Notes: generated by a model not told the origin, from the letters alone. DNA of 64,000 bases from Mesostigma viride (GCA_009746045.1 RPFO01000082.1:4211952-4275951), one strand, 5' to 3'. Shown: positions 24,716 through 35,535, counted from the stretch's first letter. Numbers and translations are program-made.

Positions 24716-24717
<2 letters not shown>

Positions 24718-24799
<82 letters not shown>

Positions 24800-24803
24800 G
24801 ACA
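24718..24803. repeat. (AG)n microsatellite
   Basis: About 42 AG units with one ACAG interruption near the end. It is at the same place as the longer tract at 7559-7687. Confidence 0.95.
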
Positions 24804-26236
24804 TGTGTGTGTGTCTGGCTGTCTGGGTGGGTGGGTGTGCGTGCTTGGGTGCGTGGGACAGTGTGGATGTGGGTGTGCTTGCTTGCGTGGGTGCGTGAGG
24901 GAGGGAGTGGCTGGGTGAGCGAGTCAAGCATGCACGTGTCAAACAGCCAGGTAGAATTGTCATCCTTTCCCCCCATCATGACAAATCATTGGCATGGATT
25001 GTTGTGGCACTGCCATCATGCACTACAGCGCTGAAGAAAACGACGATGGGCAAATATATGTGAAAGTGACACAACATAGCCCATGGCGGTGGCTGCTATC
25101 AACAAGCAGCTCTTGCCTCCATGCACAGTCAAACACCTGCATCTTCTTCAATGCAGATTATTGACATCTCTTTTGTATATTATGTACAGATTATTTGCAT
25201 TTGTAATATTATTTGTATACCACTGCAGTTTGCAACATGTAACCAGTGTTGCTAGTAATCTGGTAATGTGAGCCGTGTTGATATCAAAGTGCTGCGATGC
25301 AAGTCATACATCAGAACTAAAGCGGCAACACTGGCTACGGACACAAAGAGTCATACACACGCGCGCACACACACACACACACACCGTGCTTCGTGCATCG
25401 CGACCCAGGGCCTGACAAGCTGCGGCCGAGACCAATGCCGAACACACCCATGCTCAGAGCACATTGCGGATGCCAGGCACACCGCGTTTGCCATGGAACA
25501 CATGGGTAGACGCTTCGTAAACGTGACAACGAATGACCCGCTGAGATCCCCACACTTGCGCACGGGAAAGGCGGCACACTTACGTTTCATAGATTAGCCG
25601 GGGCGAGATAGTAGCTCGTTTGCCTAGCCGTCATTAAGCCTATAGGCGTTCCAAGAAACGCATGAAATTTCTCTACCACTACCGGTGGCGCACTATCGGT
25701 CTATGATCGCAGAAACTTCTCTTGAAGGGGCCTTACACTGTCGTGCATGTAACCACGGAGCTTGAATGGTGGCATGACAACGAAAGAAAGTTTTCCTTAA
25801 GCCCGACCTCCCCTCCCGCATTCCACTGGTGATATTACAGCTGTTATAACTCCTGGAGCTAAAAACATGCGGAAAACATGCTGGGCGAGTCCTGTCAAAA
25901 TTAAAAACCAACAGACTTGATTGACAGCGCCGTTTAAACGACAGCAAGAGCTTCCATGCCATCGAACACTGCCCGAGGTTGGTCTAATTTAAAGACTAAG
26001 CCTGCCGTCTCAGAAAAAAATGTTCTATGCTCGGAGTCCACGGAATCAGGAAGTCGGCCCGCAGGTGCCGTACAGATCCGGTAGTGACTCGTGAAGTGAA
26101 AGATTTGGGCAGATTTGGGCAGATCGGGTTTGGTCGATCCGGTCCTGGATCAGTCCGTACGCTGAAATTTGCGCGCCGTCCGTTGTACTTGAATTTTCAA
26201 GGGAAACGAATGTTGCCTCTTTCGGTAATGCAATGA

Positions 26237-26854
26237 AAGCTCGTTCTTCTTGCGGAGAACGTATGGGGGCGCCTCTCGCGCACCTGTCGGCCCCGCGCGC
26301 AGACCCGCCCTCGCCACTCGATCCCGCTCCAGCTGCCGCTCCGCGAGCTCCCGGGCTATTCTGTCAATCTCCGTCTCCGCCCGCAGCTGAGCCTCGCGCT
26401 GAGCCTCCAGCTCGCGCTGCTGCTCCAGCTCCTTGCGAAGCTGGGCCTCCTGCCGAATGCGCTCTGCCTCTCGGCGGAGCAGCTCCTCGCGTTTCTCCTT
26501 GTCCTCCGGCAACTCGAGATCCACGAGGTCCTCGTCCTCGTCGTAGCCATCTGACGGGATGTCCCCCAATACCGGCACCACCCTCCCCGGCCCCGTGACC
26601 AGCTCGGGGGCCGTGGGCTGCCCTTCCGCCGGTGGTGCATTGGGACGCCATACATTGTATAGCGGCGGCCTCGCCGCCAACTGATCCAGGAACCGCGGGT
26701 CCTCGTCCGAAGACGAGCGACCACTGCCGGCATCGCTGCCAGCGTGATCGTCCCGACCCTGCCGGCCCCGCACTGCCGCCCGGTAGTCCAAATCTTCGGA
26801 CGATGGGGACAGGCTTGACTCCGAAGAGCCCTCGCGATCAGAAACGTTCGACAT
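26237..26854 (-). pseudogene. copia Gag, N-terminal part
   Basis: ATG at 26854, 44 bases inside the 5' LTR. About 205 residues: a Ser/Asp-rich start (SSESSLSPSSEDLD), an acidic segment, then a long Glu/Arg/Gln coiled-coil-like helix (REAERIRQEAQLRKEL). It is cut at residue ~205 by copy B. The last residues in this frame come from the transposon end. It could instead be a separate upstream ORF. Confidence 0.7.
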
Positions 26855-26898
26855 TTTAGAGTGATGAAGATAAAAACTGTGAGAGTTTTATAAATGCA

Positions 26899-27422
26899 AG
26901 TTAATGCACTCGTGCAATGGATGCGAACGTGTGTTGGATTATGCAATGGCTGGCATAATATCAACCCATGCAAGCTTGCCAAGCTGGATTGCATGGGCAC
27001 GTAGGTTAGGGTAACCTAGCTATCCTGCACTAGTGCTAACCAATGAGGTGCTGGCTCCGTCCAGCTAGATCTACTCCAGCTAGGACTGATACGATGCCCG
27101 CAGGCAACGACTGCCTAACAGCACTACGTGGACGATCCTGGACCTCCCCTAGGACCTCCGTACAGGACTAGCACTGCAACCACCTTGTGGTCTGCATCAC
27201 AGCTCATAAACCCTACCACGTGAATACCCACGTGCGTGTGCACTACATATCTCAGTGCTAATATCTAGCACCCACGCAGTGCCCATCATGGCACGTGCGG
27301 ATCTAAATCCTAGTAGAGATATGTCCAGTGTACTACACTACCGTCCATGTCCGTATCCCACTTGGGAGACGGGGACAACGCCACGTGTACTGATAGTCTA
27401 GGCCTGAAGCCCTAGAATAACT
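26899..27422 (-). repeat. copia 5' LTR (524 bp)
   Basis: Partner of 12517-13037, differing only by an extra CAG at about 27273-27276. The target duplication CCAGC follows at 27423-27427. Confidence 0.93.
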
Positions 27423-27703
27423 CCAGCGGCTTGGCCATATCCGGGGCGGCATATCCTGCATGAGATGGCCTGGCCCCGGAAGGACATTCCCAGATCAAAG
27501 GTTGGTAAACCTGCCATGAACTATACCAGTTGAGTTGCTGGCCGACCTAGTGGTCCCAGCCCATTTTGAACACCGCATTTTCTCCCTCTCTCTAATTGCT
27601 TGGACTGCTATGTGCAGAACGTAAACAAGAGGTGGCAGACTGCATTGTCCAGCCAGCCCACACGCCAGCCCCTGTGGGCAACGCCCCCCCCCGGCCCCTC
27701 AGG
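27423..27703 (+). pseudogene. LINE copy 2, continuation to the ORF end
   Basis: Resumes LINE copy 2 after the copia element and matches 1-232 in inverse orientation. The last plus-strand codons before the stop read like RPTRQPLWA...KGRF-E. The same ending occurs at 33890-33970 and before 61605. Internal stops are present. Confidence 0.6.
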
Positions 27704-27869
27704 AGGAAGGGGCGCTTTGTTGAGTAGGTAGTAGAGTATAGTTAGGATTTTCTAGATTAGCTTATGAGTTAGCTTAGTTAGCTAAGTACGTTAGGTTTCG
27801 CGGCTTCGCTCACCTCCATCCATCAAGCAAGGGAATATACGTGCTACATGATCTCCCCACGGAGTCATG
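27704..27869 (+). repeat. dispersed LINE-end unit, copy 1
   Basis: Starts GGAAGGGGCGCTTTG and runs through TAGTTAGG, the hairpin-like TTTCGCGGCTTCGC, CACCTCCATCCAT and GATCTCCCCACGGAGTCA. Further copies are at 33949-34116 and 61583-61727. It is probably the stop codon plus 3' UTR of one LINE family. Confidence 0.65.
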
Positions 27870-27882
27870 CTATAATATAATT

Positions 27883-27963
27883 TTAACGTTCGGGGCCATG
27901 GGCCCCAAGACAGCGGAGTTTTTCCACGAGTGCTGCCAGCGCCGTGAAGACCGCCTCGACCTC
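27883..27963 (+). pseudogene. LINE C-terminal domain, 5' piece (split by CACTA element)
   Basis: Encodes FGAMGPKTAEFFHECCQRRE, closely related to the minus-strand FGAMGP...FFKECCRLRE at 42506-42913. The piece ends in Arg-Leu-Asp-Leu at the CACTA insertion. It continues at 32949 with Glu-Gly-Gln-Thr-Ala-Pro-Trp once the TC duplication is collapsed. Confidence 0.75.
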
Positions 27964-27989
27964 CACTAGGAAGTCGGAAAAAATTCGTC

Positions 27990-28345
27990 CTGATATTTCT
28001 TGATATCGTCCTGAGTTTTTTTTGAGAAATCCTGAGAAATCCTGAGAAATCCTGAGATATCTTGAGATTGTCTTGAGATCGTCTTGAGATTTCCTGAGAT
28101 TTTTCCTGAGATTGCCCTGATTTTTCCTGATTTTTTTCGTCTTCACAAAATCTGGTAAGTGCACACCTCGGGTCCTGAGATTTCTGGTGAAAAACTCAGG
28201 TCTTGAGATTTTGACTTTGTAGTGAAAATCTCAGGACAAAATCTCAGGACAATCTCAGGACAATCTCAGGACAAAAAAACGAGTAGAATCTCAAGAAAAT
28301 CTCAGGACAAAAAAACGAGTAGAATCTCAAGAAAATCAAGAACAT
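27990..28345. repeat. left subterminal CTCAGGA/TCCTGAG array
   Basis: About twenty copies of a 7-9-bp motif. The outer part is in TCCTGAG orientation (27990-28130) and the inner part in CTCAGGA orientation (28190-28335), with two nearly identical 44-bp units at 28255-28342. This fits CACTA subterminal repeats. Confidence 0.8.
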
Positions 28346-28914
28346 GCACAGGCGAATTCTCCAGCCATTCTGGGACAAAAAAATGGTGTTATCAGGGACC
28401 AACAGAAATACGACAATGCAAGATGATTACAACAGGGGCATGACTCACAATCAGTGCATTTATTACATTGATAAATATTATTTAAAAAATCTTTTATTCA
28501 TAGGCAAAAAATAAATCACAACAAAAAGAGGATTGTTTCTTCATCGTTTGGCAGATCTTGTAGATCATTTGGTTCTTCATATACTCTGCCAAACTGTGCT
28601 TCGTTGCACATTTACCTGCACGCATAAACCAGGAAGGGGGAAAAAAGGCATTAAACAGGACCATGATTAGAAACGCTGGGCTGCAGCATGTGCACATGTA
28701 CACCTAACCAGACCAAAGGCATAGCAAACAACATCATGCTCGGCATAAAAAAAGATACTTCTGACTGGTACAAAACATTGAAAGGGTGACCCAAGTGAAA
28801 GCCTAGCACCGCCATTATTGAGATGTGCAAGACCAAGAAACCACGACATTGCATATGACCGATGCATTGAAAAAGGGAAAACACGTTTATTAACTGTGAA
28901 GCTCCAGGGTAACT

Positions 28915-29520
28915 AGACTAAATTTCTTCAGGGCAAGGGACTAATTGAATTCAGCAAGCAAGCGTACATGCGCGCAAGGACGAGAGTGGCTAAATAAGGA
29001 AGCAAGGGCGTAACAAAGGAAGCAAGGGACTGATTAGATTCAGCAAGCAAGCAATTGCAAGCATGCAAGGAAGAGGGGCTAACAAAGGAAGCAAGGGCCT
29101 AACAAAGGAATCAGGGGACTGATTCCATTCAGCAAGTGGTCAAGCATGCAGGGAAGGAACGGCCTAACCAAGTAGGCAAGGTCATATCAAAGGAAGCAAG
29201 GCATTAATTAAATTCAGCAAGCATGCGAGGAAGAGTGGCTTACAAAGGAAGCATGGGACTAAGAAAGGAAGCAAGGGACTAATTACATTCAGGAAGCACG
29301 CATGCAAGGAAGCAAGGGAATAAAGCAAGGAACTAATCAAATTCAGCAAGCGGCTAAACAACCAAGCAAGGGCCTAATCAAGGAAGAAAGCAACCACGCA
29401 AAGAAGCAAGCAAGCACGCAAAGACGGAAACAAGCATGCAAGGAAGCAAGGGGTTTATCGAACTCAGCAAGCAAGCATGCAAGGAAGCAAGGAGCAAGTG
29501 AGGGACCAAGGGACTAATCA
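28915..29520. repeat. AAGCAAGG-rich degenerate minisatellite
   Basis: Repeats built from GCAAGCATGCAAGGAAG and AAGGGACTAATTA(A)ATTCAGCAAG occur in irregular order (spacing about 40-100 bp). They lie inside the CACTA element. No gene is seen. Confidence 0.7.
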
Positions 29521-31388
29521 ACTTTATGACACTTACCACGCAGAAGGGACAACCTCATGACCGCGGAGAAGATAACATTCCGTCCCTCCTGTTGCGATTG
29601 CAAAGGGGAGAAAGAATAGTAGTGATGTAAGGAATGAATTCCAGTGCAAAATTAGGAAAATACCTTCAATAACAAAGCTAGTAAGTAGGCAAGGTAATTA
29701 AAAAGTAGGTAGCAAACTGATGACAACATGCACATACTCACGCATGGACCAACCAAGTTAGTATCTAATCTACTATGTGGCTTATGAGGAAGCACCATGA
29801 AACATTTGACCTTACTGGCTTCATCAGAACACGTCTAGATGCTTTTCCTTTGCAAAGATAGTCGCAATTGACGCTTGGGGCTTGCATGGGATTCAGGTCT
29901 GCATGGACGTGCTTTGACAACAAACGGGCATGTACGCACAAAAATGCCCAAGGACGGTACTTCATGATGGTCATCTTCATGAAATTGACCACGCATGTAA
30001 GAGGACAAGAAATCAAGTATTCAGAGTTCATGCTATACTAAGAAACCAGCTTTTGCTCAGAATGCCGCTTTTGCGGTCTATGGGCCTTCCAATGCAAACT
30101 GCCAAGCAATTCTCATAAGTATCCTTGCTCAGCTACGCAGTTGCTCATTTTCCCGGCTCCATTCCTCTTCGATCACAGCCTGTCCATGACGGCCTTGTAG
30201 GTTTTGGATAGCTCCAGAATCTCGCTCTGTTTATTCTCCGTTACTTATGTCACTCACATGTCGTCGCTACTAGAACCGCTTCTAGTGCGGTTCTCGCTGC
30301 CACCCCTGCTGCCACACCTGCAGCGCTTGTTATTCGGTGGTTGCATTCATTGGTTACGTATGGAAATCGGTTGCCCCATCGCTCGAGCTAGCGTGTATGT
30401 GCCCTCACTGCCCGCTAGCCCCAGCACTGACTTGACTGCGAACAACGGCTAGGGCTACGTCAGACGCGTTTTTTTGAATTTGCGCAAAAAAAAAGATTGC
30501 GACTAGGTCACATCCGTAGCCAGCGGCAGGCGGAATGTCTCGAGTGATTCCAGCCAAGCGATCTTCCGTATTGTCATGACATCTTACCTTTCCACTGGTT
30601 ACTACTTGTCTCAAAGCCTTTTAGAACGGTCGGAGCCGCAAACTGCCGATAAATTTACAGGTACAGTAACTAGTATTCACCAATGAAAGCCACAGGCATT
30701 TAAAAAACCGCCGTCCTGCCAGACCCTAGAAAACGCTTGGTCCTGCCTTTGCCGGACAACCATTGGAGCAGGTTATAAAGTGCGACAACGATTTCTGATT
30801 GTTGGCTGACAGACTGACAGCCGACAATTATTAACGCAAAGTCACTAAAGCAATTAGGCAGTGAGAACATTCTACAAAAGAGCTCTTAGTTCGGGCTTTA
30901 TATAAGTAGTACCTGCCTGTTAAAAATTGGAACAAGGATACGGTTCCGGCATCCGTTTATTCCGAAGCCGGTACGGGCAAGGCTAGGGAACCGGCGTGGG
31001 AATAAACTGAACTGAACATAACTGAAATAAAGGCCGTTATGATGCCGTGAAATAGCCGCATGACGACAGTGCCGTTCCAAACTTTCAACTTCGCGCCCTA
31101 CCTCTCTTAACCGTTACCTGGTAGACCGTTGGTCCAACGAGCGAAAAATTTAGAAAGGTTGCGATTAGGCAACGCGACCTTGCACCTAGCCGCACCCATG
31201 AACGCCTTCAGCAGCCATGGTAGGCAACACAACCCTGCACCTAGCCGCACCATTCCATAAACGCCTTCATCAGCCATGTTAGGCCGGAATAGACACGGCA
31301 TTTCCACTTTGGGTCTCGCACTAGTCAAGTCACTTGCTCAGATAGAAAGCAATGGATCACGCAAAACCAGGAGCCACGCCTCCCCACG

Positions 31389-32384
31389 ATGATTACGGCG
31401 GCGGTGTGTGGCATGGAGCCTGCTTGTGACGAGCATGACTCAATCCACATCAATGGCAGCAATTACCGAACTGCAGTCGCCGACCTTCGACAAACTGTTC
31501 GCCATCGCAACTCGGGAGTAATGGTTTATGGTAAAGAGGGGGTTAGGTATGGCCGCATCACACACATTCTGCATAGTTTCCTCCGTGCCCCGACGGAAGG
31601 ATGGAGTAGGCAAGTTCTTTTAAAGGTCGCTCTGTTTGATGTCGGTTCTGTGAAAGAGCTCCCTTTAGAGGGATTGACGCTTATACCTTTAGGGGAGCGA
31701 GCGCCCAAGCAGGATGCTTTAGTCCTTCCCGGGAGTGTATGTTCAGTTGGTTTTGTAGTTGATCCAGAGTATGCACCTGAGATAGCCATCGTGCACTGTA
31801 AATTGCCGTGGCAAATGGTAAAGGAAACGTGTAGTGCAGCCCAGCATGTATTATCCCGTGCTGCAGGTGCTCAGCTGAGAACCACAGACGTGTATGCTGA
31901 TATGAACCTGCAGCGCAAGGTGACACTGTGTGTTAAGCGAAGAGACATGACAACACGAGGTCGTTCACAAGGTAATCGCACTGCACCCATAGATCCACAA
32001 GCAACCACTGCACGCATGGCTGCGGAGCCACAAGCAACCACTGCACCTAATCGCTCACGTGGCAAGCGCACTGTTGGCACATTGGTAGAACCACAAGCAA
32101 CCACTGCACCAAGCCGCTCGCGTGGCAAGCGCACTGCGGACACATTGGTAGAAACACACACAGCCGCTGCACCAAACCGCTCGCGTGGCAAGAGCATTGC
32201 TGGCAAGTCCATGGCAGCGGCTAGTGGCAGCGCATCAAGCCCTGATGACATTGCTAGTGATTTGTCGCTGAGCAGCGACGGTGAGGCATGCATTCCCACA
32301 CAAAGGAGAAGTGAGAGGCAACGTGTGGTAGTAAATTATGCGGACTCTGACAGTGCTGCATACACTGATGAGGAGTGGGATTGA
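31389..32384 (+). CDS. CACTA-element protein with DUF4216-like N-terminal domain (probable)
   Basis: 331 codons from the ATG at 31389; the frame is open about 95 bases further upstream, so an upstream exon is possible. Residues ~45-145 read GVRYGRITHIL, VLLKVALFDVG, LVLPGSVCSVGFVVDP and IAIVHCKLP. This pattern resembles DUF4216, the C-terminal domain of plant CACTA transposases (YGxIxxI, VxLFxCxWFD, V-FYVxDP); the resemblance is by eye. Residues ~190-270 contain three or four copies of a QATTAPNRSRGKR-type repeat, basic and probably disordered. The end is acidic (ADSDSAAYTDEEWD). It may be the last exon of a transposase whose catalytic part is missing here, or an accessory DNA-binding protein. 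Confidence 0.6.
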   Translation: MITAAVCGMEPACDEHDSIHINGSNYRTAVADLRQTVRHRNSGVMVYGKEGVRYGRITHILHSFLRAPTEGWSRQVLLKVALFDVGSVKELPLEGLTLIPLGERAPKQDALVLPGSVCSVGFVVDPEYAPEIAIVHCKLPWQMVKETCSAAQHVLSRAAGAQLRTTDVYADMNLQRKVTLCVKRRDMTTRGRSQGNRTAPIDPQATTARMAAEPQATTAPNRSRGKRTVGTLVEPQATTAPSRSRGKRTADTLVETHTAAAPNRSRGKSIAGKSMAAASGSASSPDDIASDLSLSSDGEACIPTQRRSERQRVVVNYADSDSAAYTDEEWD

Positions 32385-32539
32385 TTATATTCCTAATATA
32401 ATGTAATGATGGATTGATGTAACTTGTTGTGTGCTTGTCACACTTATATTTATTTATTTCCAATGAACATGTGTGTCAACTGCATCATTTCTGCATCCAC
32501 ATATATTGCATAAGTGTCCTGTCTTCATGCACTTGAGAG

Positions 32540-32934
32540 TTCTCAAGTGTCATGCTCAGTGTCCTGATTTTCCTGATTTTTTGTGCCATGCTAAGTGTCC
32601 TGATTTTCCTGATTTTTTGTGCTGTTAAGTGTCCTGATTTTCCTGATTTTTTCTGATTCAGCGGGTTTTCTCAGGATCTCAGGATTTCTCAGGATTTTTT
32701 TACGAATCTCAGTGTTTCTCAGTGTTTCGCGAGACGCATCTCAGGCACTTCTCAAGATTCTCAAGAGGAAGTCCTGATATAAATCAGGAATCCTGAGAAA
32801 AGTCTCAGGGTTTCTCAGGATTTCTCCTGAAATCCCAAGAAAAAATCAGGAAATCTCAGGAAATCCTGAGAAAATCTCAGGAATCCTGAGAAAAATCTCA
32901 GGAAATCTCAGGATCCTGAGAAAAATCTCAGAAC
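32540..32934. repeat. right subterminal CTCAGGA/TCCTGAG array
   Basis: More than twenty copies of TCTCAGGA, TCCTGAG or TCCTGATTTT motifs run up to the right inverted repeat. Three AGTGTCCTGATTTTCCTGAT units are near 32558-32650. It is the counterpart of the left array. Confidence 0.82.
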
Positions 32935-32948
32935 CCGACTTCCTAGTG

Positions 32949-33215
32949 TCGAGGGTCAGACCGCCCCGTGGTCTGCCCGCGCGTGGTCCTCGTATTGGCG
33001 GCAGCGCCTGTCACTCGCCCTCACTCGCACCGTGGCTGATGTGTTATTCCGCCGCACCCGGGCCGACTTTGTTGCGACCCATGCGGTCTAGATCCCTTCC
33101 AGGCCTGTATGGTGGGCCGGCAGCGCTGTTGCTGCGTGTAGTTTTGTGATGTATGTATAGTTAGTTGTACCTTGTGCAGCTGGCGTGATCCTTGGATGTC
33201 CGTGTCAGATTACTA
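32949..33215 (+). pseudogene. LINE C-terminal domain, 3' piece, and start of its 3' UTR
   Basis: Continues EGQTAPWSAR-W, YWRQRLSLALTRT and a stop after DFVATHAV. It is homologous to the minus-strand end at 42506-42640. After the stop near 33090 there is no further coding signal before a piggyBac-like end at 33216. Confidence 0.7.
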
Positions 33216-33240
33216 TTAACCCTTAGTCCGCTAACCCCTT
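33216..33240. mobile_element. isolated piggyBac-type terminus
   Basis: TTAA is followed by CCCTTAGTCCGCTAACCCC, which matches the inner-reading ends of the piggyBac-type element at 38462-39811 (CCC-2nt-AGTCCG). No matching right end with TTAA was found before 37860. It is therefore a truncated relative or the left end of a rearranged copy. Confidence 0.5.
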
Positions 33241-33369
33241 CCTTGCCCCATGCATGGTCCTCATAGGCGAGCTCCGGCTGGAGGCCCTCCGTCCTCAGCC
33301 TTCCCCGCTCGCGCGGTAGTAAGTAAGGCTCATGGACCGCCCACGCTGCTGCTCACCTTTAATTGAGTA

Positions 33370-33560
33370 CATGCAGCGGACAAGCTTCTGTTCTTCAAAC
33401 GTCGCATGCTGTTCGAGAGGACGTACTCCCTACTGTCACGCTGGAGGACGACTTGACCCTGGCGCAGCAACGTACATGTACAATGGCGACGGGGCCGGGC
33501 TATCAGCCGACCTACCTCCAGCTCCGCCAGAGATCAGGGCAGCCAGCAGATGTAACTCTA
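33370..33560 (+). pseudogene. LINE ORF1-like fragment
   Basis: Successive plus-strand frames read KLLFFKRRMLFE...TLEDDLTLAQQR, matching the ORF1 tail at 37690-37865 (LDDDLTPAQQQQRDLWPEYL). It is broken by shifts and followed by repeat unit sequence. Confidence 0.5.
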
Positions 33561-33564
33561 GAGC

Positions 33565-33890
33565 TGTTTTAGAAACTTATGAACAGCTCCGCCGAAGCAG
33601 TGGTCAAACCGCCGAAGTAGCGCCCCATCCTTCGTCCATGTCAAAAAGACCCGTAGACGGGGTCAAAACGACATGGGGGATCAAAATTTTAAATTTTCTT
33701 TCTGATGCACGACCAACTCTGCTTTGCTTGGTCGATCAACTTAGCGGTTGTGCCACCATCTGCCTCGGCTACAAGGCAGATGCACCCCACGCAAGAATTA
33801 TGTGCAATTGCGCACAGGCGGCCATTGCCGCCATTGTGAAAGAAACAATAGCACCGGATCATTGCCCGCCGACCAAATTGTTTAGGCCCA
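33565..33890. repeat. fragment of the 36.2-kb repeat unit
   Basis: Similar to 36223-36545, from the shared AGAGCTGTTTTAGAAAC start to GGATCATTGCC. It is followed at once by the LINE ORF end RPTRQPLWA (33890 on). Confidence 0.7.
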
Positions 33891-33948
33891 CACGCCAGCC
33901 CCTGTGGGCAAGCCCCCTCCCCCCATGCATGCAGCCAGCTGCAGGACT

Positions 33949-34116
33949 GAAGGGGCGCTTTGCTGAGTAGAGTAGCTAGGATCTGATTTAAATTGCATAG
34001 CTTAGATTATATAAGCTTAGAGTATTAAAGCTTAGCTAGTTAGGTTTCGCAGCTTCGCTCAGCCCCACCCATCAGCAATGGAAAACGTGCAACACTGATC
34101 TCCCTACGGAGTCATG
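33949..34116 (+). repeat. dispersed LINE-end unit, copy 2
   Basis: AAGGGGCGCTTTGCTGAGTAG through TTTCGCAGCTTCGC to CTACGGAGTCATG. It is a more diverged copy of 27704-27869. From 34117 to 34742 no gene or structured element is recognised. Confidence 0.65.
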
Positions 34117-34742
34117 TCAACATATATACTACAATTTGTAAAACGCAGCCTTGGCACAAATTTGGCTATGTTACACTCTTTTGAACGCGGGCTAGTTTCG
34201 GCTCCAGCCACTCAGCGGCGCGACTTACAGTCCGCTTGACAAATGAGCTGCGCGTGATTTGATTGCGACCATTGATCACGAAAATGTCAAAGCACGGCGT
34301 CCACTATTATCAGCGTTTTCATGCGTTACATCCCTGAGGTGAGCCATTTGGCAGAGGTTCGTACGCGCAGATCATGCGGCAGGAGCCAAACTCTGCGATG
34401 TCCTGTGTTCGCGAGCTCCAAATATAACCGTCACAAACGTTTGGGCTGTTTGCTCAAACCGTTTGTTCTTACGAACCAGTTACAAACGACGCGCAGGCAG
34501 CCTGCGCAGCACACGTGGATTTTCGTCTGCTCCACCGCCTGTGTAATGTGTTACAAGCGGGTTGTTCCCTGCTTTCTGCGGGGTTGGCGAGGTCACTCAT
34601 CCCCGCGCGCATCGCGCTCCCGTGCAGCTAGGCCGGCGCAGCAGTCAATCTGGAGCTGAACTCCGCGAATGGTTCGCGAGAGCTCTCCATCCACTGGGCG
34701 GTTGCGCATAGTCCCTATGTAGCAATGAATATACTTTAAGAT

Positions 34743-35530
34743 CACTGAGCTCCCAAGAAGACCAGCATTTGATTGAATACAATAAGTGGAGCCCTGCCAC
34801 AAATGCAGCAGTTAACAGTGGCCTTAAGGTTTCTCAATCCGCACGCGGAAGCAAGAAGCCTCCAGCTAGGGTGGGAGGGAGGGGAAAGAAACAATTGCGG
34901 ATCATTGCCTGCCTAGCTTGCCCGCCGACACACAAGCTGACTGGCATCATCCTAAATTACTTAACACCGGCATGCGTCACACGCCGGCCTGAACAGTGCT
35001 GAAAACGCCACTACAAACAACGTGGCCACGCACCCCCAGGCGAGTGCGTTAACCGTACAGGTAGTTGTACAAGGTTCCCAAGACTGACAAACATGAAACT
35101 CGCCCATCGACTCCTTGGGCCGGTCCGAATCCACTATACAATAATTAATAACGACTCACTAAAGAACCAAAATCAGCCAAAGGTTAAGGCCAGGGGCAAC
35201 CAGCCAAGGGTTAAAAAAAAATCAGCCAAGGGTTAAGCAACCAGCCGACCCTACAGGTCCTCGGCTAATCTCAGCTGGTGCAACCAAATACGAATCTTTG
35301 CAAGCAAGTCGTATAAAACCTACAATTAATTTTCTCGGACCACTAATTAATAGCCACCGACCCTTATAAACAACCGGGTCATCCAAGGAAAATTCGGGCG
35401 AGCAGGAAACCCTTTGTACAGATCGAATTAGTCAGCCCATGTCGCAGACAGCCTTCCACATCCAGGCCAAGGCATAGCGGCCTTATCTTTCCCGCATGCG
35501 TCAATTAAACTATATTCAGAGAAAACCGAT
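34743..35530. repeat. tandem repeat unit 1 (internally deleted)
   Basis: Starts GATCACTGAGCTCCCAAGAAG. The first ~120 bp match 35540-35658, then it jumps to sequence matching 36497-37105. It ends in TTCAGAGAAAACCGATT, directly joined to unit 2. The missing middle is about 840 bp. No protein coding is seen. Confidence 0.75.
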
Positions 35531-35535
35531 TGATC

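Larger units (their letters stand above)
22563..26236. mobile_element. large non-coding TIR element, copy B (complete)
   Basis: Perfect 18-bp inverted ends: TCATTGCATTACCGAAAG at 22563-22580 and its reverse complement at 26219-26236. It sits inside Gag of the copia element. If the functional end is TGCATTACC, the target duplication is AT within a TCATGA site; this cannot be fixed from one copy. It contains GGGT, AG and CA tracts in the same order as copy A and no recognisable gene, so it is non-autonomous. Confidence 0.85.
12517..27422 (-). mobile_element. copia-class LTR retrotransposon with two nested DNA elements
   Basis: Bounded by LTRs at 12517-13037 and 26899-27422. The 5-bp target duplication CCAGC is at 12512-12516 and 27423-27427. 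Order in the sense (minus) direction: 5' LTR, Gag, zinc knuckle, integrase, a retropepsin-like domain, copia-type reverse transcriptase, RNase H, 3' LTR. It is interrupted in Gag by inverted-repeat copy B (22563-26236) and between RT and RNase H by the element at 13968-17428. Without them it is about 7.8 kb. The LTRs differ only by a 3-bp indel, so insertion was recent, yet the polyprotein has several frame changes. This copy may be defective or may rely on recoding. A primer-binding site was not identified. Confidence 0.9.
27964..32948. mobile_element. CACTA-type (EnSpm/CMC) DNA transposon, 4985 bp
   Basis: Perfect 14-bp terminal inverted repeats CACTAGGAAGTCGG / CCGACTTCCTAGTG, starting with the diagnostic CACTA. 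The target duplication is 2 bp (TC at 27962-27963 and 32949-32950); collapsing it restores the interrupted LINE codons exactly. Dense CTCAGGA/TCCTGAG motifs lie in both subterminal zones, as CACTA elements have for transposase binding. One long gene is visible near the right side. No tnp2-like catalytic domain is recognisable, so the copy is probably non-autonomous or an internal deletion. From 29521 to 31388 no gene is recognisable. Confidence 0.88.
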
